This document shows positions 45,129-54,067 of a DNA stretch of 64,000 bases, piece by piece. The translations under genes and the position numbers were made by a program. The DNA comes from Hoeflea ulvae. GTDB lineage: Bacteria; Pseudomonadota; Alphaproteobacteria; Rhizobiales; Rhizobiaceae. Where the stretch lies: NCBI RefSeq assembly GCF_026619435.1, contig NZ_JAOVZQ010000001.1, positions 1,371,501 to 1,435,500 of the forward strand. Reading direction: 5' to 3'. The stretch's first letter is position 1, and every line of letters begins with the position of its first letter. The notes beneath the pieces are model-generated. The model was not told the origin of the DNA and did no database searches. It was given only the letters and a program-made list of their open reading frames with translations.

Positions 45129-46496
45129 ATGGAACTTCGCAAGAGCTATTTCGCCGACGAACGCAAGGACGACCTCCACGAAATCGGTCAGTCCCGGCCC
45201 CGTTCCGATGCGCCCGGCCATGTCACCGGCAAGACAGTCTATTTCGCTGATCGGACTTTTCCGGACCTGCTGCATCTCAAGATGGTGCGCAGCCCGCATC
45301 ATCACGCCAACATAAGATCGATCGACACTTCGGAAGCCGAAAAACACCCCGGCGTCATCCGGGTGCTTACGGCCAAGGATGTGCCGCACAATGTCTACAC
45401 GATCCTGATCCTGATCCAGGTCGGTCCCGAGGACGAGACCGTTCTGGCCGACAAGAAGGTCAGCTGGAAAGGCGAGGCGGTCGTCGCGGTGGTTGCCACC
45501 AGCGAGCGCGCCGCTCAGGAAGCAGCCGCCAAGGTCAAGGTCGATTACGAGGTGTTGCCCGCCGTCTTCGACGTGCTCGAAGCACTGGAACCCGGCGCGG
45601 TGCAGGTCAATGAGCATCATCCGGGAAATTACTACCACTATGACAGCGGCGATCACCGCAAGGTGCGCTTTGGCGATATCGAGGCCGGTTTTGCCATGGC
45701 TGATCACATTCTCGAGGAGACCTATTCCTCCTCGCCGATCGAGCAGGCGCCGACCGAGACCACCGGCTGTATCGTTGCTCCTGAAGGCAATGACCGCTTC
45801 ACCTGCTACACCAACACGCAGGCCATGTTCTTCACACTCGACAATGCCTCGATCATTTTGCAGATGCCGGGCCACAAGCTGCACATGGTCGGCGGCACTG
45901 TCGGCGGCGGCTTTGGCGGCAAGGTCGATGTCATCGTCGAGCCGATCGCCATCCTGGCGGCCAAGCTGACCGGGCGGCCGGTGTCCTTCATCTACAGCCG
46001 CGAGGAGGAAATGCAGATCTCCTCGCCCCGCGCCGCCGAGAAGATCATCATCCGCGACGGGGTCATGGATGACGGGCGCCTCGTTGCCCGGCAGGTCACC
46101 GGCTACACCGATGCCGGCGCCTATTCGCGCCACTCGCCCTATGGTGCGCAAAAAGGGGCGGCGCATTACCCCGGCCCCTACACGGTGCCCAATGTCTGGA
46201 TCGACACCTATTGCGTCTACACCAACCGCACGCCATCGAGCGCCATGCGCGGCTTTGGCGTCACCATCGCCGATTTTGCGCTCGAGGTTCAGATGGACAA
46301 GCTGGCGCGGCTGATCGGCATGGATCCGCTCGAATTCCGCTTCATCAATGCCTATCGCGACGGCGACATGAAGGCCCATCGCCAGCCGACCGAAGGCGCG
46401 GCATTGATCGAATGCATGCAGGAAGCTGCGCGGGTTTCGAACTGGCCGGTGGCGCAGAAATATCTCGACATGTCCTCGCGGACCAGGGAGGCTTGA
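45129..46496 (+). CDS. Molybdenum hydroxylase large subunit, N-terminal half (split gene)
   Basis: The 455-aa product corresponds to the a/b-hammerhead domain and first MoCo-binding part of a xanthine dehydrogenase-family large subunit. It has RPRSDAPGHVTGKTVYFADR, the MoCo loop GGTVGGGFGGKVD and the active-site loop TPSSAMRGFGV. This RGFG loop is XDH-like and differs from the AYxCSFR loop of CO dehydrogenase. The frame ends at TGA 46494-46496, about 60 per cent of the usual ~770 residues; the rest is the next gene. Fission or frameshift is discussed as a finding. Confidence 0.88.
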   Translation: MELRKSYFADERKDDLHEIGQSRPRSDAPGHVTGKTVYFADRTFPDLLHLKMVRSPHHHANIRSIDTSEAEKHPGVIRVLTAKDVPHNVYTILILIQVGPEDETVLADKKVSWKGEAVVAVVATSERAAQEAAAKVKVDYEVLPAVFDVLEALEPGAVQVNEHHPGNYYHYDSGDHRKVRFGDIEAGFAMADHILEETYSSSPIEQAPTETTGCIVAPEGNDRFTCYTNTQAMFFTLDNASIILQMPGHKLHMVGGTVGGGFGGKVDVIVEPIAILAAKLTGRPVSFIYSREEEMQISSPRAAEKIIIRDGVMDDGRLVARQVTGYTDAGAYSRHSPYGAQKGAAHYPGPYTVPNVWIDTYCVYTNRTPSSAMRGFGVTIADFALEVQMDKLARLIGMDPLEFRFINAYRDGDMKAHRQPTEGAALIECMQEAARVSNWPVAQKYLDMSSRTREA

Positions 46497-46497
46497 A

Positions 46498-47520
46498 ATG
46501 GCTATGAAACAGGGCCGCGGCGTGGCGGCAATCAACTATCCCACAGGCATGAACCTCGGCGGTGATCCCAGCCAGGCGCTGGTGCACTCGACCCCGACCG
46601 GCAATTTCATGGTGTCGCTGTCGAGTGTCGATCTCGGCCAGGGTCTCAAACAGGTCATGTCGCAGATCTGCGCCGAAACCATCGGCGTTCCCACCGAATG
46701 CGTCATCATCGACACCGCCGATACCGACACCGGGCCCCATTGCATGGGCACATTCGCCTCTCGCGGCACCCACCGCATCGGCAATGCGGTGCTGCAGGCT
46801 GCCCAGGAGGCGCGCCAGGTGATGCTTGAAGTGGCGGCCGAGGAACTGGAGGTCAATGCGTCCGACCTCGAGACCGATGGCGAAGGCAATATTCACGTCA
46901 AGGGCGCGCCGCAGAAGTCGATTTCCATCTTCGACACAGCTCTGGCTGCGCATTTCAAGCAGGGCCGGTCGATCTCCGGCCGTGGCATGTTTTTGGTGCA
47001 GCGCTCTTTTCCCGACACCGAGACCGGCGCAATGAAGCCCGCCACCTGCTACGCCCATGCCTGTGTTGTGGCCGATGTCGAGGTTGACGACGAGACCGGC
47101 GAAGTCACCGTGCAATCGGTGAAGAATGTCTATGAGGTCGGCCGGGCGCTGAACCCGAAAATGGTCGAGCAGCAACTGGTCGGCGGCTCCTGGATGGGCA
47201 TCAGCCACGCGCTTTACGAGACCACGGAGCCCTATTATCCCAACCGCGATCATGGCGGCACCGATTTCAATCAGTACCTGATGCCCGGGCCCGGCGATCT
47301 GGCAGAGACCGAAACCTATGTGCTGGAACGCCCGTCATCGGACGGACCCTATGGCGCCAAGGGGCCGGGAGAAATGTGCGCCAACCCGCAAATTCCGGCT
47401 GTGGCCAATGCCATTTTCGATGCCGTCGGGGTTCGCATCGACACCATGCCGATCACTCCGGAGCGGATCCTGCGCGCGCTGAAGGCGAAAGCCGCTACGG
47501 GCGAAAGCCGGACCCAGTGA
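46498..47520 (+). CDS. Molybdenum hydroxylase large subunit, C-terminal half (split gene)
   Basis: The 340-aa product is the second MoCo-binding domain: SSVDLGQGLKQVMSQICAETIG, MGTFASRGTHRIGNAV, and the catalytic-Glu loop GPYGAKGPGEMCANPQIPAVANAIFDAVGVR. The ATG at 46498 lies one base after the stop of the first half and has AGGGAGG at a normal distance, so it can be translated on its own. Both halves together would rebuild the active site. The next gene starts 2 bp after its stop. Confidence 0.88.
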   Translation: MAMKQGRGVAAINYPTGMNLGGDPSQALVHSTPTGNFMVSLSSVDLGQGLKQVMSQICAETIGVPTECVIIDTADTDTGPHCMGTFASRGTHRIGNAVLQAAQEARQVMLEVAAEELEVNASDLETDGEGNIHVKGAPQKSISIFDTALAAHFKQGRSISGRGMFLVQRSFPDTETGAMKPATCYAHACVVADVEVDDETGEVTVQSVKNVYEVGRALNPKMVEQQLVGGSWMGISHALYETTEPYYPNRDHGGTDFNQYLMPGPGDLAETETYVLERPSSDGPYGAKGPGEMCANPQIPAVANAIFDAVGVRIDTMPITPERILRALKAKAATGESRTQ

Positions 47521-47522
47521 CG

Positions 47523-48401
47523 ATGGCCCACGGCGTTGACGCGATGGCAATTTCGCCGGACGCGGTGATGTCCCGCCTGGCCGGGTTGCACTATCTGGCC
47601 GATGACAGCCTGGCGACGGCGATCTTCCTGGCCATCCGGCTGGGCAAGCCCTTGCTGCTCGAAGGCGCACCGGGCGTCGGCAAAACGGAAGCCGCAAAGG
47701 CGGTTGCCGAGGCGCTGGACCGCGATCTGGTGCGGCTGCAATGCTATGAAGGCATCGATGCCGCGCATGCATTGTATGAATGGAACTACCAGCGGCAATT
47801 GCTGGCCATCCGCCAGTCAGGCGACGCGGAGATTGACATCTATGGCGACCGGTTTCTGATTGCCCGTCCTCTGTTGCAGGTGCTGCAGGCCCCGGAACAG
47901 CGGGTGTTGCTTGTCGACGAGATCGACCGCTCCGACCATGAATTTGAAGCCCTGCTGCTCGAGTTCCTGTCCGATTTCCAGATCTCCATCCCCGAGCGCG
48001 GCACCATCTGTGCTACTGCCCGGCCGTTGGTGGTCCTGACCTCCAACCGCAACCGCGAACTGGCCGAGGCGCTGCGCCGCCGCTGCGTCTATCACTGGAT
48101 CGGCTATCCCGACGCCGAGCGCGAGGCGGCGATCATCATGGCGCGTGCCGGCGACGTGGCGCGGGAAACCGCCCGCGCAGTTGCCGATGCCGTGCGGGAC
48201 ATCCGCGCGCGGCCACTGGCCAAGCCTCCAGGCATCGCCGAGGCGATTGAATGGGCCAATGCCGCAACCATCCTGGAAAAGGGTGGCAGTCCCTGGCCGG
48301 AGGCGTTTCGCCGTGCGATCGGCGTCCTGATCAAGGACGAAGAGGACGTTCACCACATTGAGCCCGAGATGGGGCGCATCATTGAGGCTGCGATGTCATG
48401 A
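47523..48401 (+). CDS. MoxR/CoxD-like AAA+ ATPase
   Basis: The 292-aa ATPase has Walker A LLLEGAPGVGKTEAAKAVAEAL, Walker B VLLVDEIDRSDHEFEALLLEFLSDFQI and sensor LTSNRNRELAEALRRRC. CoxD-type MoxR ATPases act with CoxE-like VWA partners to mature the Cu/Mo or sulfurated Mo site of hydroxylases. It overlaps the VWA gene by 4 bp. This pairing is the main reason to see a dedicated maturation system here. Confidence 0.9.
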   Translation: MAHGVDAMAISPDAVMSRLAGLHYLADDSLATAIFLAIRLGKPLLLEGAPGVGKTEAAKAVAEALDRDLVRLQCYEGIDAAHALYEWNYQRQLLAIRQSGDAEIDIYGDRFLIARPLLQVLQAPEQRVLLVDEIDRSDHEFEALLLEFLSDFQISIPERGTICATARPLVVLTSNRNRELAEALRRRCVYHWIGYPDAEREAAIIMARAGDVARETARAVADAVRDIRARPLAKPPGIAEAIEWANAATILEKGGSPWPEAFRRAIGVLIKDEEDVHHIEPEMGRIIEAAMS

Positions 48402-49567
48402 ACAAGTTTCTGGTCTGCGATAGAGCATCGGTTCCGGGCGAATTGCCGCGCGGCTCTGCCCCCTTGTTCGGCTTTGCCCGGTTGTTGCGCCGTTTCGGCT
48501 TCGCCATAGCACCCGAGCAGGCAATCGCCTTCATGCAGGCGGTGACCCTGCTCGGGCCACGCTCGATGGATGATATCCGCCGCTCGGCAGTGGCCACATT
48601 TGCCCCGGCGCCGGAGCGGCGGGTCGAGTTCGATGCGCTGTTCGAGAGCTGGTTTCATGGCGAGGCAAGGGTCAGCATCGAGGGCGAGGGGCAGGACGAG
48701 GACGAGCCGCAGATCAAGGATGACAGCGATACCGCTGAGGAAGAGACCGGCCCGGTGCAAGAAGAAACCGGCGGCGAGCTGACTTCGGGGACGGAACAGC
48801 TCAGCATTCGCGCTTTCGCAAATGATGGTCTTCGTCTCGATACGCTCGAGCGCAAGCTTGGCTCGGCGCTTCCCTGGCGCCGGTCTTTTCGCACGGTCAG
48901 GACGGCGACCGGCAAGAATCTGGACATTCGCCGGTCGATGCGCAAGATCCTCTCGGCCGATGGCGATATCCCGTCTCCGCAATTGCGCCGCCGGCAGCAA
49001 GTGCCACGCAGGCTGTTGCTGCTGCTAGATGTCTCGGGGTCGATGAAGCTTCACACCGAAGACTATCTCAAGGTCGCCTATGCCGCAGTTCAGGGCACTG
49101 CCCGGGCCGAGGTGTTCTGCTTCGGAACCCGGCTAACCCGGTTGACATCAGCCTTGCGGATACGTAACCGCGACCAGGCGCTGGCGCAGGCGGCAGCCCT
49201 GGTCGAGGACTGGGACGGTGGAACCCGCATAGGCGGCACGCTGCTGGCGTTTTTGTCGGTGCCGCGGTTCTCGGCTTTCGCCAGGGGCGCGGTCGTGGTC
49301 ATCTTGTCGGACGCGCTCGAGCGCGGTGAGCCGACCGAGATGGAAACCGCCTTTCGCCGCTTCGCCGCCTCCGCGCACCGATTGTCGCTGGCAACGCCGC
49401 TGGCGGGTGATCCGCGCTTCCGGCCCGAGACAGAAGCCCTGCGCGCCATTCTGCCGATGCTTGATGATCTGGTTGACGGCTCGTCGGTTGCCGGTTTGAC
49501 AAAGTTTCTTCTGTCATTGGGGCGTGCCGCCCCTCATTTTCAAACCATGCCGGGGAGGGGCCATTGA
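48398..49567 (+). CDS. CoxE-like VWA domain protein
   Basis: The 389-aa product has an N-terminal helical region, an acidic linker (about 98-135, EGEGQDEDEPQIKDDSD), and a C-terminal von Willebrand A-like domain (about 200-375). The domain has a MIDAS motif DVSGSMKL and a later ILSDALERGEP. CoxE-type proteins partner with the CoxD ATPase in metal-centre maturation. The start overlaps the ATPase stop and the end overlaps the amidohydrolase start. Confidence 0.9.
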   Translation: MNKFLVCDRASVPGELPRGSAPLFGFARLLRRFGFAIAPEQAIAFMQAVTLLGPRSMDDIRRSAVATFAPAPERRVEFDALFESWFHGEARVSIEGEGQDEDEPQIKDDSDTAEEETGPVQEETGGELTSGTEQLSIRAFANDGLRLDTLERKLGSALPWRRSFRTVRTATGKNLDIRRSMRKILSADGDIPSPQLRRRQQVPRRLLLLLDVSGSMKLHTEDYLKVAYAAVQGTARAEVFCFGTRLTRLTSALRIRNRDQALAQAAALVEDWDGGTRIGGTLLAFLSVPRFSAFARGAVVVILSDALERGEPTEMETAFRRFAASAHRLSLATPLAGDPRFRPETEALRAILPMLDDLVDGSSVAGLTKFLLSLGRAAPHFQTMPGRGH

Positions 49568-50454
49568 CCTCAGGAATTGTCGATTCGCATTTTCATATCT
49601 GGCGTCAGCGGGATTTGCCCTGGCTCGACGGCCCGATGGTGCCGCGCATTTTCGGCCCCTATGAGCCAATCCGCCGCGATTATCCGATCGAGGAATTTCT
49701 CACTGATCAAGAAGCATCCGGCGTCGACAAGGCGGTCTATGTCCAGACCAACTGGGCCAAGGAGCACTTTGAGGATGAAGTGGCCTGGGTGCAGGCAACC
49801 GCCGAGCGCACCGGCTGGCCGCATGCGATTGTCGGTTACGCCGACATGACGGTCGAGGATGTGCGGCCGCAACTGGACCGGCTGAGAAACTATCCTCTGT
49901 TGCGCGGCGTGCGCATGCAATTGCACTGGCACGAAACGCCGGAATACCGCTTTGCGTCATCGGTGAGACAGGTGCTCGATCCGAATGTGCGCGCCAATGT
50001 CGCCCGGCTGAAGGATTACGATCTCACCTTCGATCTGCAATTGTTCCCCGGCCAGATGGCCGATGGCGCGGAACTGGTGGCGGAAAATCCGGATACCCAG
50101 TTCATTCTCACCCATACCGGCATGCTGACCGGGATGGACCCGGCCACACAGGACGCCTGGCAGGCAGGGCTGCGCAAACTTGCGCCCTACGCCAATCTCA
50201 GCGCAAAACTGTCCGGGCTCGGCACTTTCCTGCATCGCAATGACCCAGCCATGATCGACTATGTTGTCACCAACGCGGTCGAAATCCTGGGCAGCGACCG
50301 GCTGATGTTCGGTTCGAATTTTCCGATCGAGAAGCTCTGGACCGATCACCTGACGATGGTGTCGTCCTACCGCGATGCGACGGCGAAATATGATGACGCA
50401 ACCCGCGCAGCACTGTTTCGCGGCACCGCCACCCGGATCTATCGGCCGGTATGA
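49564..50454 (+). CDS. Amidohydrolase family protein (amidohydrolase_2 type)
   Basis: The 296-aa metal-dependent hydrolase has the first metal-site motif VDSHFHIWRQRDLPWL, a long TIM-barrel body with LRGVRMQLHWHETPEYRF and FILTHTGMLTG, and the late Asn/Ser-containing FGSNFPIEKLW. Relatives hydrolyse lactones or decarboxylate aromatic acids. Start TTG at 49564 overlaps the VWA stop by 4 bp, tying it to the hydroxylase operon, so it may act on the hydroxylated product. The substrate is not known. Confidence 0.87.
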   Translation: MTSGIVDSHFHIWRQRDLPWLDGPMVPRIFGPYEPIRRDYPIEEFLTDQEASGVDKAVYVQTNWAKEHFEDEVAWVQATAERTGWPHAIVGYADMTVEDVRPQLDRLRNYPLLRGVRMQLHWHETPEYRFASSVRQVLDPNVRANVARLKDYDLTFDLQLFPGQMADGAELVAENPDTQFILTHTGMLTGMDPATQDAWQAGLRKLAPYANLSAKLSGLGTFLHRNDPAMIDYVVTNAVEILGSDRLMFGSNFPIEKLWTDHLTMVSSYRDATAKYDDATRAALFRGTATRIYRPV

Positions 50455-50492
50455 GCGATGGAAATGGCGCGGAGAGATCGAGAGGGAGTCGG

Positions 50493-51512
50493 CTACAGGT
50501 TTTCCTTGAGCAAAATCTCGATGCGTATTTTCTCCTGCGAGGCCAGCGGCTCGCGCTGGTCGTTTCTCGCTTTGAGAATCCGGATGGCGCTTCTGACTAG
50601 GTGGCCTGGGTTTTGCGCAATCACCGCATCGATCTGTCCGTTCTGCAGCGCGGCTTCGGTAAAGGGCGTGCGCTCGTGAACGATCTTTACCAGAGGCCTT
50701 GTCGTGATCTTTGAGATCTCCTCGATCGGGATGCGCGCTTCGGCGCTCAGCACGTACAGGCCGGAAATGTCGGGATGGTTTGCGAACAGGTTTCCGAAAA
50801 TGCGCCTGGTTCTTTGCAGGTCGCCGTGGGTTTCGATGGAGGGCAGTGTTTTGAGCTCGGGATATTCCCGGTTGATGACGTCGTCGAAGCCGAGCCGGCG
50901 CTCGATGCTGTCGCGTGATTGCATGGTCTCGGAGACGACAACGACCTTGCCCTTCCTGCCGCACAGAAAGCGGCCGCTCAGCTGCGCGGCGGTGGCGCCT
51001 GCGGCGTGGTTGTTGATGCCGACAAAGTCGATGCTGGCGGCTTTGGGTTGTCCGGCGAGAAACTGGACCACTTCGATGCCACGCTCAAGCAGGCGGTTGA
51101 TGGCATCGCGGACCTGCGGTGATTCCGGCGCCATGATGGCGATGCCGTGCACCAGCTTGGCATCCAGTTGACCGAGATAGGCCGCCAGCCGGTAGGGGTC
51201 TTCCGCCGGAAGCCGGACCGCTGCGGTGTCGATCATCTCGGCCGAAAACGCCGTGTTGGCTTCTTCGATATGCCTGGCCAGAACGTCGAGAAACTGGTCA
51301 CCGTGTTCAGGCAGCAGAAAGCGGAAATGATAGGTCTTCTTGCGGGCGAGATTGACGGCGGACAGGTTGCGGACGAAGCCGATGCGGTCGATCGCCTCGT
51401 TCACCTTGGTGACCGTGCGCGCCTTGACGCCCGGGCGGCCATTGAGGACGCGGTCGATGGTGGCGAGGCTGACGCCTGCTTCTGCCGCTAAGTCTTTTGC
51501 TGTTGGTCGCAT
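50493..51512 (-). CDS. LacI-family repressor of the polyol/ketose ABC operon
   Basis: The 339-aa regulator has a LacI HTH (TAKDLAAEAGVSLATIDRVLNGRPGVKARTVTKV, about 4-38) with hinge helix NLSAVNLARKK, and a periplasmic-binding-protein-like sugar domain (about 60-330). It is divergent from the transporter operon. Two perfect palindromes with a central CG between the genes fit a LacI operator pair, so it probably represses the transporter and itself. Confidence 0.9.
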   Translation of the reverse strand: MRPTAKDLAAEAGVSLATIDRVLNGRPGVKARTVTKVNEAIDRIGFVRNLSAVNLARKKTYHFRFLLPEHGDQFLDVLARHIEEANTAFSAEMIDTAAVRLPAEDPYRLAAYLGQLDAKLVHGIAIMAPESPQVRDAINRLLERGIEVVQFLAGQPKAASIDFVGINNHAAGATAAQLSGRFLCGRKGKVVVVSETMQSRDSIERRLGFDDVINREYPELKTLPSIETHGDLQRTRRIFGNLFANHPDISGLYVLSAEARIPIEEISKITTRPLVKIVHERTPFTEAALQNGQIDAVIAQNPGHLVRSAIRILKARNDQREPLASQEKIRIEILLKENL

Positions 51513-51595
51513 CTGCCTGAAGTGTTCCGCATCAATCGGGTGCTCATATCGTTAGCCAGCCGATTTGTTCAATAAATTTTGCAGAAATGCAAATT

Positions 51596-51613
51596 TTGAG
51601 GTGCGCACCTCAA
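51596..51613. promoter_or_regulatory. Palindromic operator 1 for the LacI-type regulator
   Basis: TTGAGGTGCGCACCTCAA is a perfect 18-bp palindrome with a central CG step, typical of LacI-family operators. It shares the 16-bp core TGAGGTGCGCACCTCA with the second site, centre to centre 30 bp away (about three helical turns), between the divergent regulator and binding-protein genes. Confidence 0.85.
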
Positions 51614-51624
51614 GAATCGCTTGC

Positions 51625-51644
51625 AATGAGGTGCGCACCTCATT
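51625..51644. promoter_or_regulatory. Palindromic operator 2 for the LacI-type regulator
   Basis: AATGAGGTGCGCACCTCATT is a perfect 20-bp palindrome, 62 bp before the binding-protein start. GATAAT (51648-51653) right after it could be a -10 box, so repressor binding here would block transcription. Confidence 0.85.
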
Positions 51645-51705
51645 ACTGATAATGCAGGAGGCCCTGCCATGCTGGCGGGATTGCAAAACGGGAGGAATAT
51701 CTACC

Positions 51706-53034
51706 ATGAAATTCAATCTGATGAATTCCGCGGCTGCGGTCGGCCTGATGCTTGGAGCAACAGCGGGTGCCGGTTCGGCGCAGGCTGCCGACCTGACGCT
51801 GTGCTGGGCTGCCTGGGATCCGGCCAATGCATTGGTCGAGATGAGCAAGGATTTTGAAGCCGAATCCGGACATAATATGAGCTTCGAATTCGTGCCGTGG
51901 CCCAATTTCGCCGACCGCATGCTCAACGAGCTCAATTCCGGCGGCACGCTGTGCGATCTCTTGATCGGGGACAGCCAGTGGATTGGCGGTGCTGCCGAGA
52001 ACGGCCAGTATGTGAAACTCAATGACTTCTTCGATGCCGAAGGCATCAAGATGGATGATTTCCTGCCTGCGACCGTCACCGGCTATGCCGAATGGCCGAA
52101 GAACACGCCGAACTATTATGCGCTGCCTGCCTATGCAGACGTCGTCGGCTGGACCTATCGCAAGGACTGGTTCTCGCGTCCTGAAATCCAGGCCGAGTTC
52201 AAGGAAAAATACGGCCGTGATCTGGATGCGCCGAAGACTCTCGAAGAGCTCAAGGAGATCGGTGAATTCTTCCAGGGCCGTGATATCGATGGCAAGAAGG
52301 TCTATGGCGCGGCGATCTACACCGAGCGCGGCTCCGAAGGCATCACCATGGGCGTCACCAACGTCCTCTATAATTACGGCTTCCAGTACGAAAATCCGGA
52401 TCAGCCCTATGATCTGGAAGGCTTCGTCAATTCAGAGGGCGCGATTGAAGGTCTCGAATTCTACAAGGCTCTTTATGATTGCTGCACACCTCCGGGCGCG
52501 TCCGACGCCTATATGTCGCAGAACATCGATGCCTACAAATCCGGCCAGGTTGCCATGCAGATGAACTTCGCCTTCATCTGGCCGGGCGTTGAAGTCGACC
52601 CCAATGTGGGTGACGGCAAGTCGGGCTATTTCGCCAACCCGGCCGGTCCGGCAGGCCAGTTCGCCCAGCTCGGCGGCCAGGGCATTTCGGTTGTCGCAAA
52701 CACCGAGAACATGGATGCGGCGCTGGAATACATCAAATGGTTCGCCCAGAAGGACGTGCAGCAAAAATGGTGGGACGTGGGCGGTGCATCTGCAATGCGT
52801 GCCGTCGTGGAAGCGCCGGGCTTTGCCGAAAGCCAGCCCTTTGCGCAGACCTTCCTCGACTCCATGGCGATCGTGAAGGACTTCTGGGCTGAGCCTTCCT
52901 ACGCCTCCCTGCTGCTGCCGATGCAGGAGCGTGTGCACAACTACGTGGTTGCCGGCAACGGCACCGCCAAGGAAACCCTCGACGGGTTGGTCAAGGACTG
53001 GGATGAAGTCTTTGAAGACGAAGGCAAGAAGTAA
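51706..53034 (+). CDS. Polyol/ketose ABC transporter substrate-binding protein
   Basis: The 442-aa product has a signal peptide (cleavage near GAGSAQA) and a family 1 extracellular solute-binding fold: LCWAAWDPANALVEMSKDFEAESG, FVPWPNFADRMLNELNSGG, LPAYADVVGWTYRKDWF and GGQGISVVANTENMDAALEYIKWF. GGAGG lies nine bases before the ATG at 51706. The kinase at the operon end suggests a small polyol or ketose (glycerol, dihydroxyacetone, erythritol or erythrulose class); the ligand is not proven. Confidence 0.92.
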   Translation: MKFNLMNSAAAVGLMLGATAGAGSAQAADLTLCWAAWDPANALVEMSKDFEAESGHNMSFEFVPWPNFADRMLNELNSGGTLCDLLIGDSQWIGGAAENGQYVKLNDFFDAEGIKMDDFLPATVTGYAEWPKNTPNYYALPAYADVVGWTYRKDWFSRPEIQAEFKEKYGRDLDAPKTLEELKEIGEFFQGRDIDGKKVYGAAIYTERGSEGITMGVTNVLYNYGFQYENPDQPYDLEGFVNSEGAIEGLEFYKALYDCCTPPGASDAYMSQNIDAYKSGQVAMQMNFAFIWPGVEVDPNVGDGKSGYFANPAGPAGQFAQLGGQGISVVANTENMDAALEYIKWFAQKDVQQKWWDVGGASAMRAVVEAPGFAESQPFAQTFLDSMAIVKDFWAEPSYASLLLPMQERVHNYVVAGNGTAKETLDGLVKDWDEVFEDEGKK

Positions 53035-53064
53035 GCCCTAACTTTATACTCCTCCCAAGGAGTG

Positions 53065-53095
53065 GTGAGGCCGGAAGATTTTGTTCCGGCCTCAC
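53065..53095 (+). terminator. Intercistronic hairpin after the binding-protein gene
   Basis: GTGAGGCCGGAA (53065-53076) pairs perfectly with TTCCGGCCTCAC (53084-53095), loop of 7 nt. No T-run follows. Such stems after binding-protein genes usually protect the upstream mRNA and cut permease expression, as in malE-malF. Confidence 0.7.
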
Positions 53096-53119
53096 CCAGG
53101 GGAACCAGGTGAATCCGCT

Positions 53120-54067
53120 ATGTCAAACTCAGTGATAGACCGCGCTGCTCGGGCTACTCCGACTGTCGTTGTGCAAAAGGTGAAAGGGCTTTCAGACCGA
53201 GCCATTGCCTGGATTTTTGTCGCGCCAACCATCTTCATCCTGTTGGCGATCAATATTTTCCCGCTGATCTGGACGATCTATCTCAGTTTCACCAATTTCC
53301 GGGTGAACCGGCCCAACAATGCGGTCGAATGGGTGGGGCTGCGCAATTACGAACGGATCCTGGGTGATCCCGACATCTGGATGACAATGCAGGCGACCGC
53401 GCATTTCCTGATCTGGACCATTGTCTGTCAGGTTCTGATCGGCTTCACGCTAGCCTATCTCATCAACAAGAAATTCAAGGGCAATGATCTCTGGACCACG
53501 ATCATCGTCTTTCCGATGATGCTCTCGCCCGCAGTGGTCGGCAATTTCTGGACCTTCCTCTACGAGCCACAGATCGGCCTGTTCAACTATGTTGTCGGCT
53601 TTGTCACTGGCGCCGATCCGTCCAGCTTTTCGATGATCGGCGAGGTTTCGCTCGCTCCCTGGTCGATCGTGATCGTCGATACCTGGATGTGGACGCCTTT
53701 CGTCATGCTGATCTGCCTTGCTGGGCTGAGGTCGATCCCCGACAGCATCTATGAAGCGGCGGAATGCGACCGGGCCAGCAAATGGCGCCAGTTCTGGACC
53801 ATCACCATTCCGATGATCCTGCCATTCCTGATGCTGGCCGTGCTGTTTCGCGGCATCGAGAACTTCAAGATGTTCGATCTGGTGGTGCAGCTGACCGGCG
53901 GCGGGCCGGGCAACACCACCACGCTGACCTCCATCGATCTCAAGCGCGAAGCCTTTGAGAAATGGCGCACCGGGTTTTCCTCCGCCTATGCGGTGATCCT
54001 GTTCGTCACGGTGTTCGGTCTGGCATCCATCTACGTGAAGGCGCTCAACAAGGTGAAACAACGATGA
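53120..54067 (+). CDS. ABC sugar/polyol transporter permease 1
   Basis: The 315-aa inner membrane protein has six predicted helices (first AWIFVAPTIFILLAINIFPLIWTIYLSF) and the EAA coupling loop IYEAAECDRASKWRQFWTITIPMILPF. It is the first permease of the MalF class. The ATG at 53120 lacks a strong ribosome site but sits 25 bp after the hairpin. The end overlaps the second permease. Confidence 0.93.
   Translation: MSNSVIDRAARATPTVVVQKVKGLSDRAIAWIFVAPTIFILLAINIFPLIWTIYLSFTNFRVNRPNNAVEWVGLRNYERILGDPDIWMTMQATAHFLIWTIVCQVLIGFTLAYLINKKFKGNDLWTTIIVFPMMLSPAVVGNFWTFLYEPQIGLFNYVVGFVTGADPSSFSMIGEVSLAPWSIVIVDTWMWTPFVMLICLAGLRSIPDSIYEAAECDRASKWRQFWTITIPMILPFLMLAVLFRGIENFKMFDLVVQLTGGGPGNTTTLTSIDLKREAFEKWRTGFSSAYAVILFVTVFGLASIYVKALNKVKQR

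Noticed and set aside
44763..46535. A 590-codon minus-strand frame opposite the molybdenum hydroxylase genes
   Set aside because: It is an antisense shadow of the 2Fe-2S and large-subunit genes; no domain or start signal.
45129..47520. Form I CO dehydrogenase
   Set aside because: The active-site loop reads AMRGFGV, not AYxCSFR, so it belongs to the wider xanthine dehydrogenase family despite CoxD/CoxE-like neighbours.
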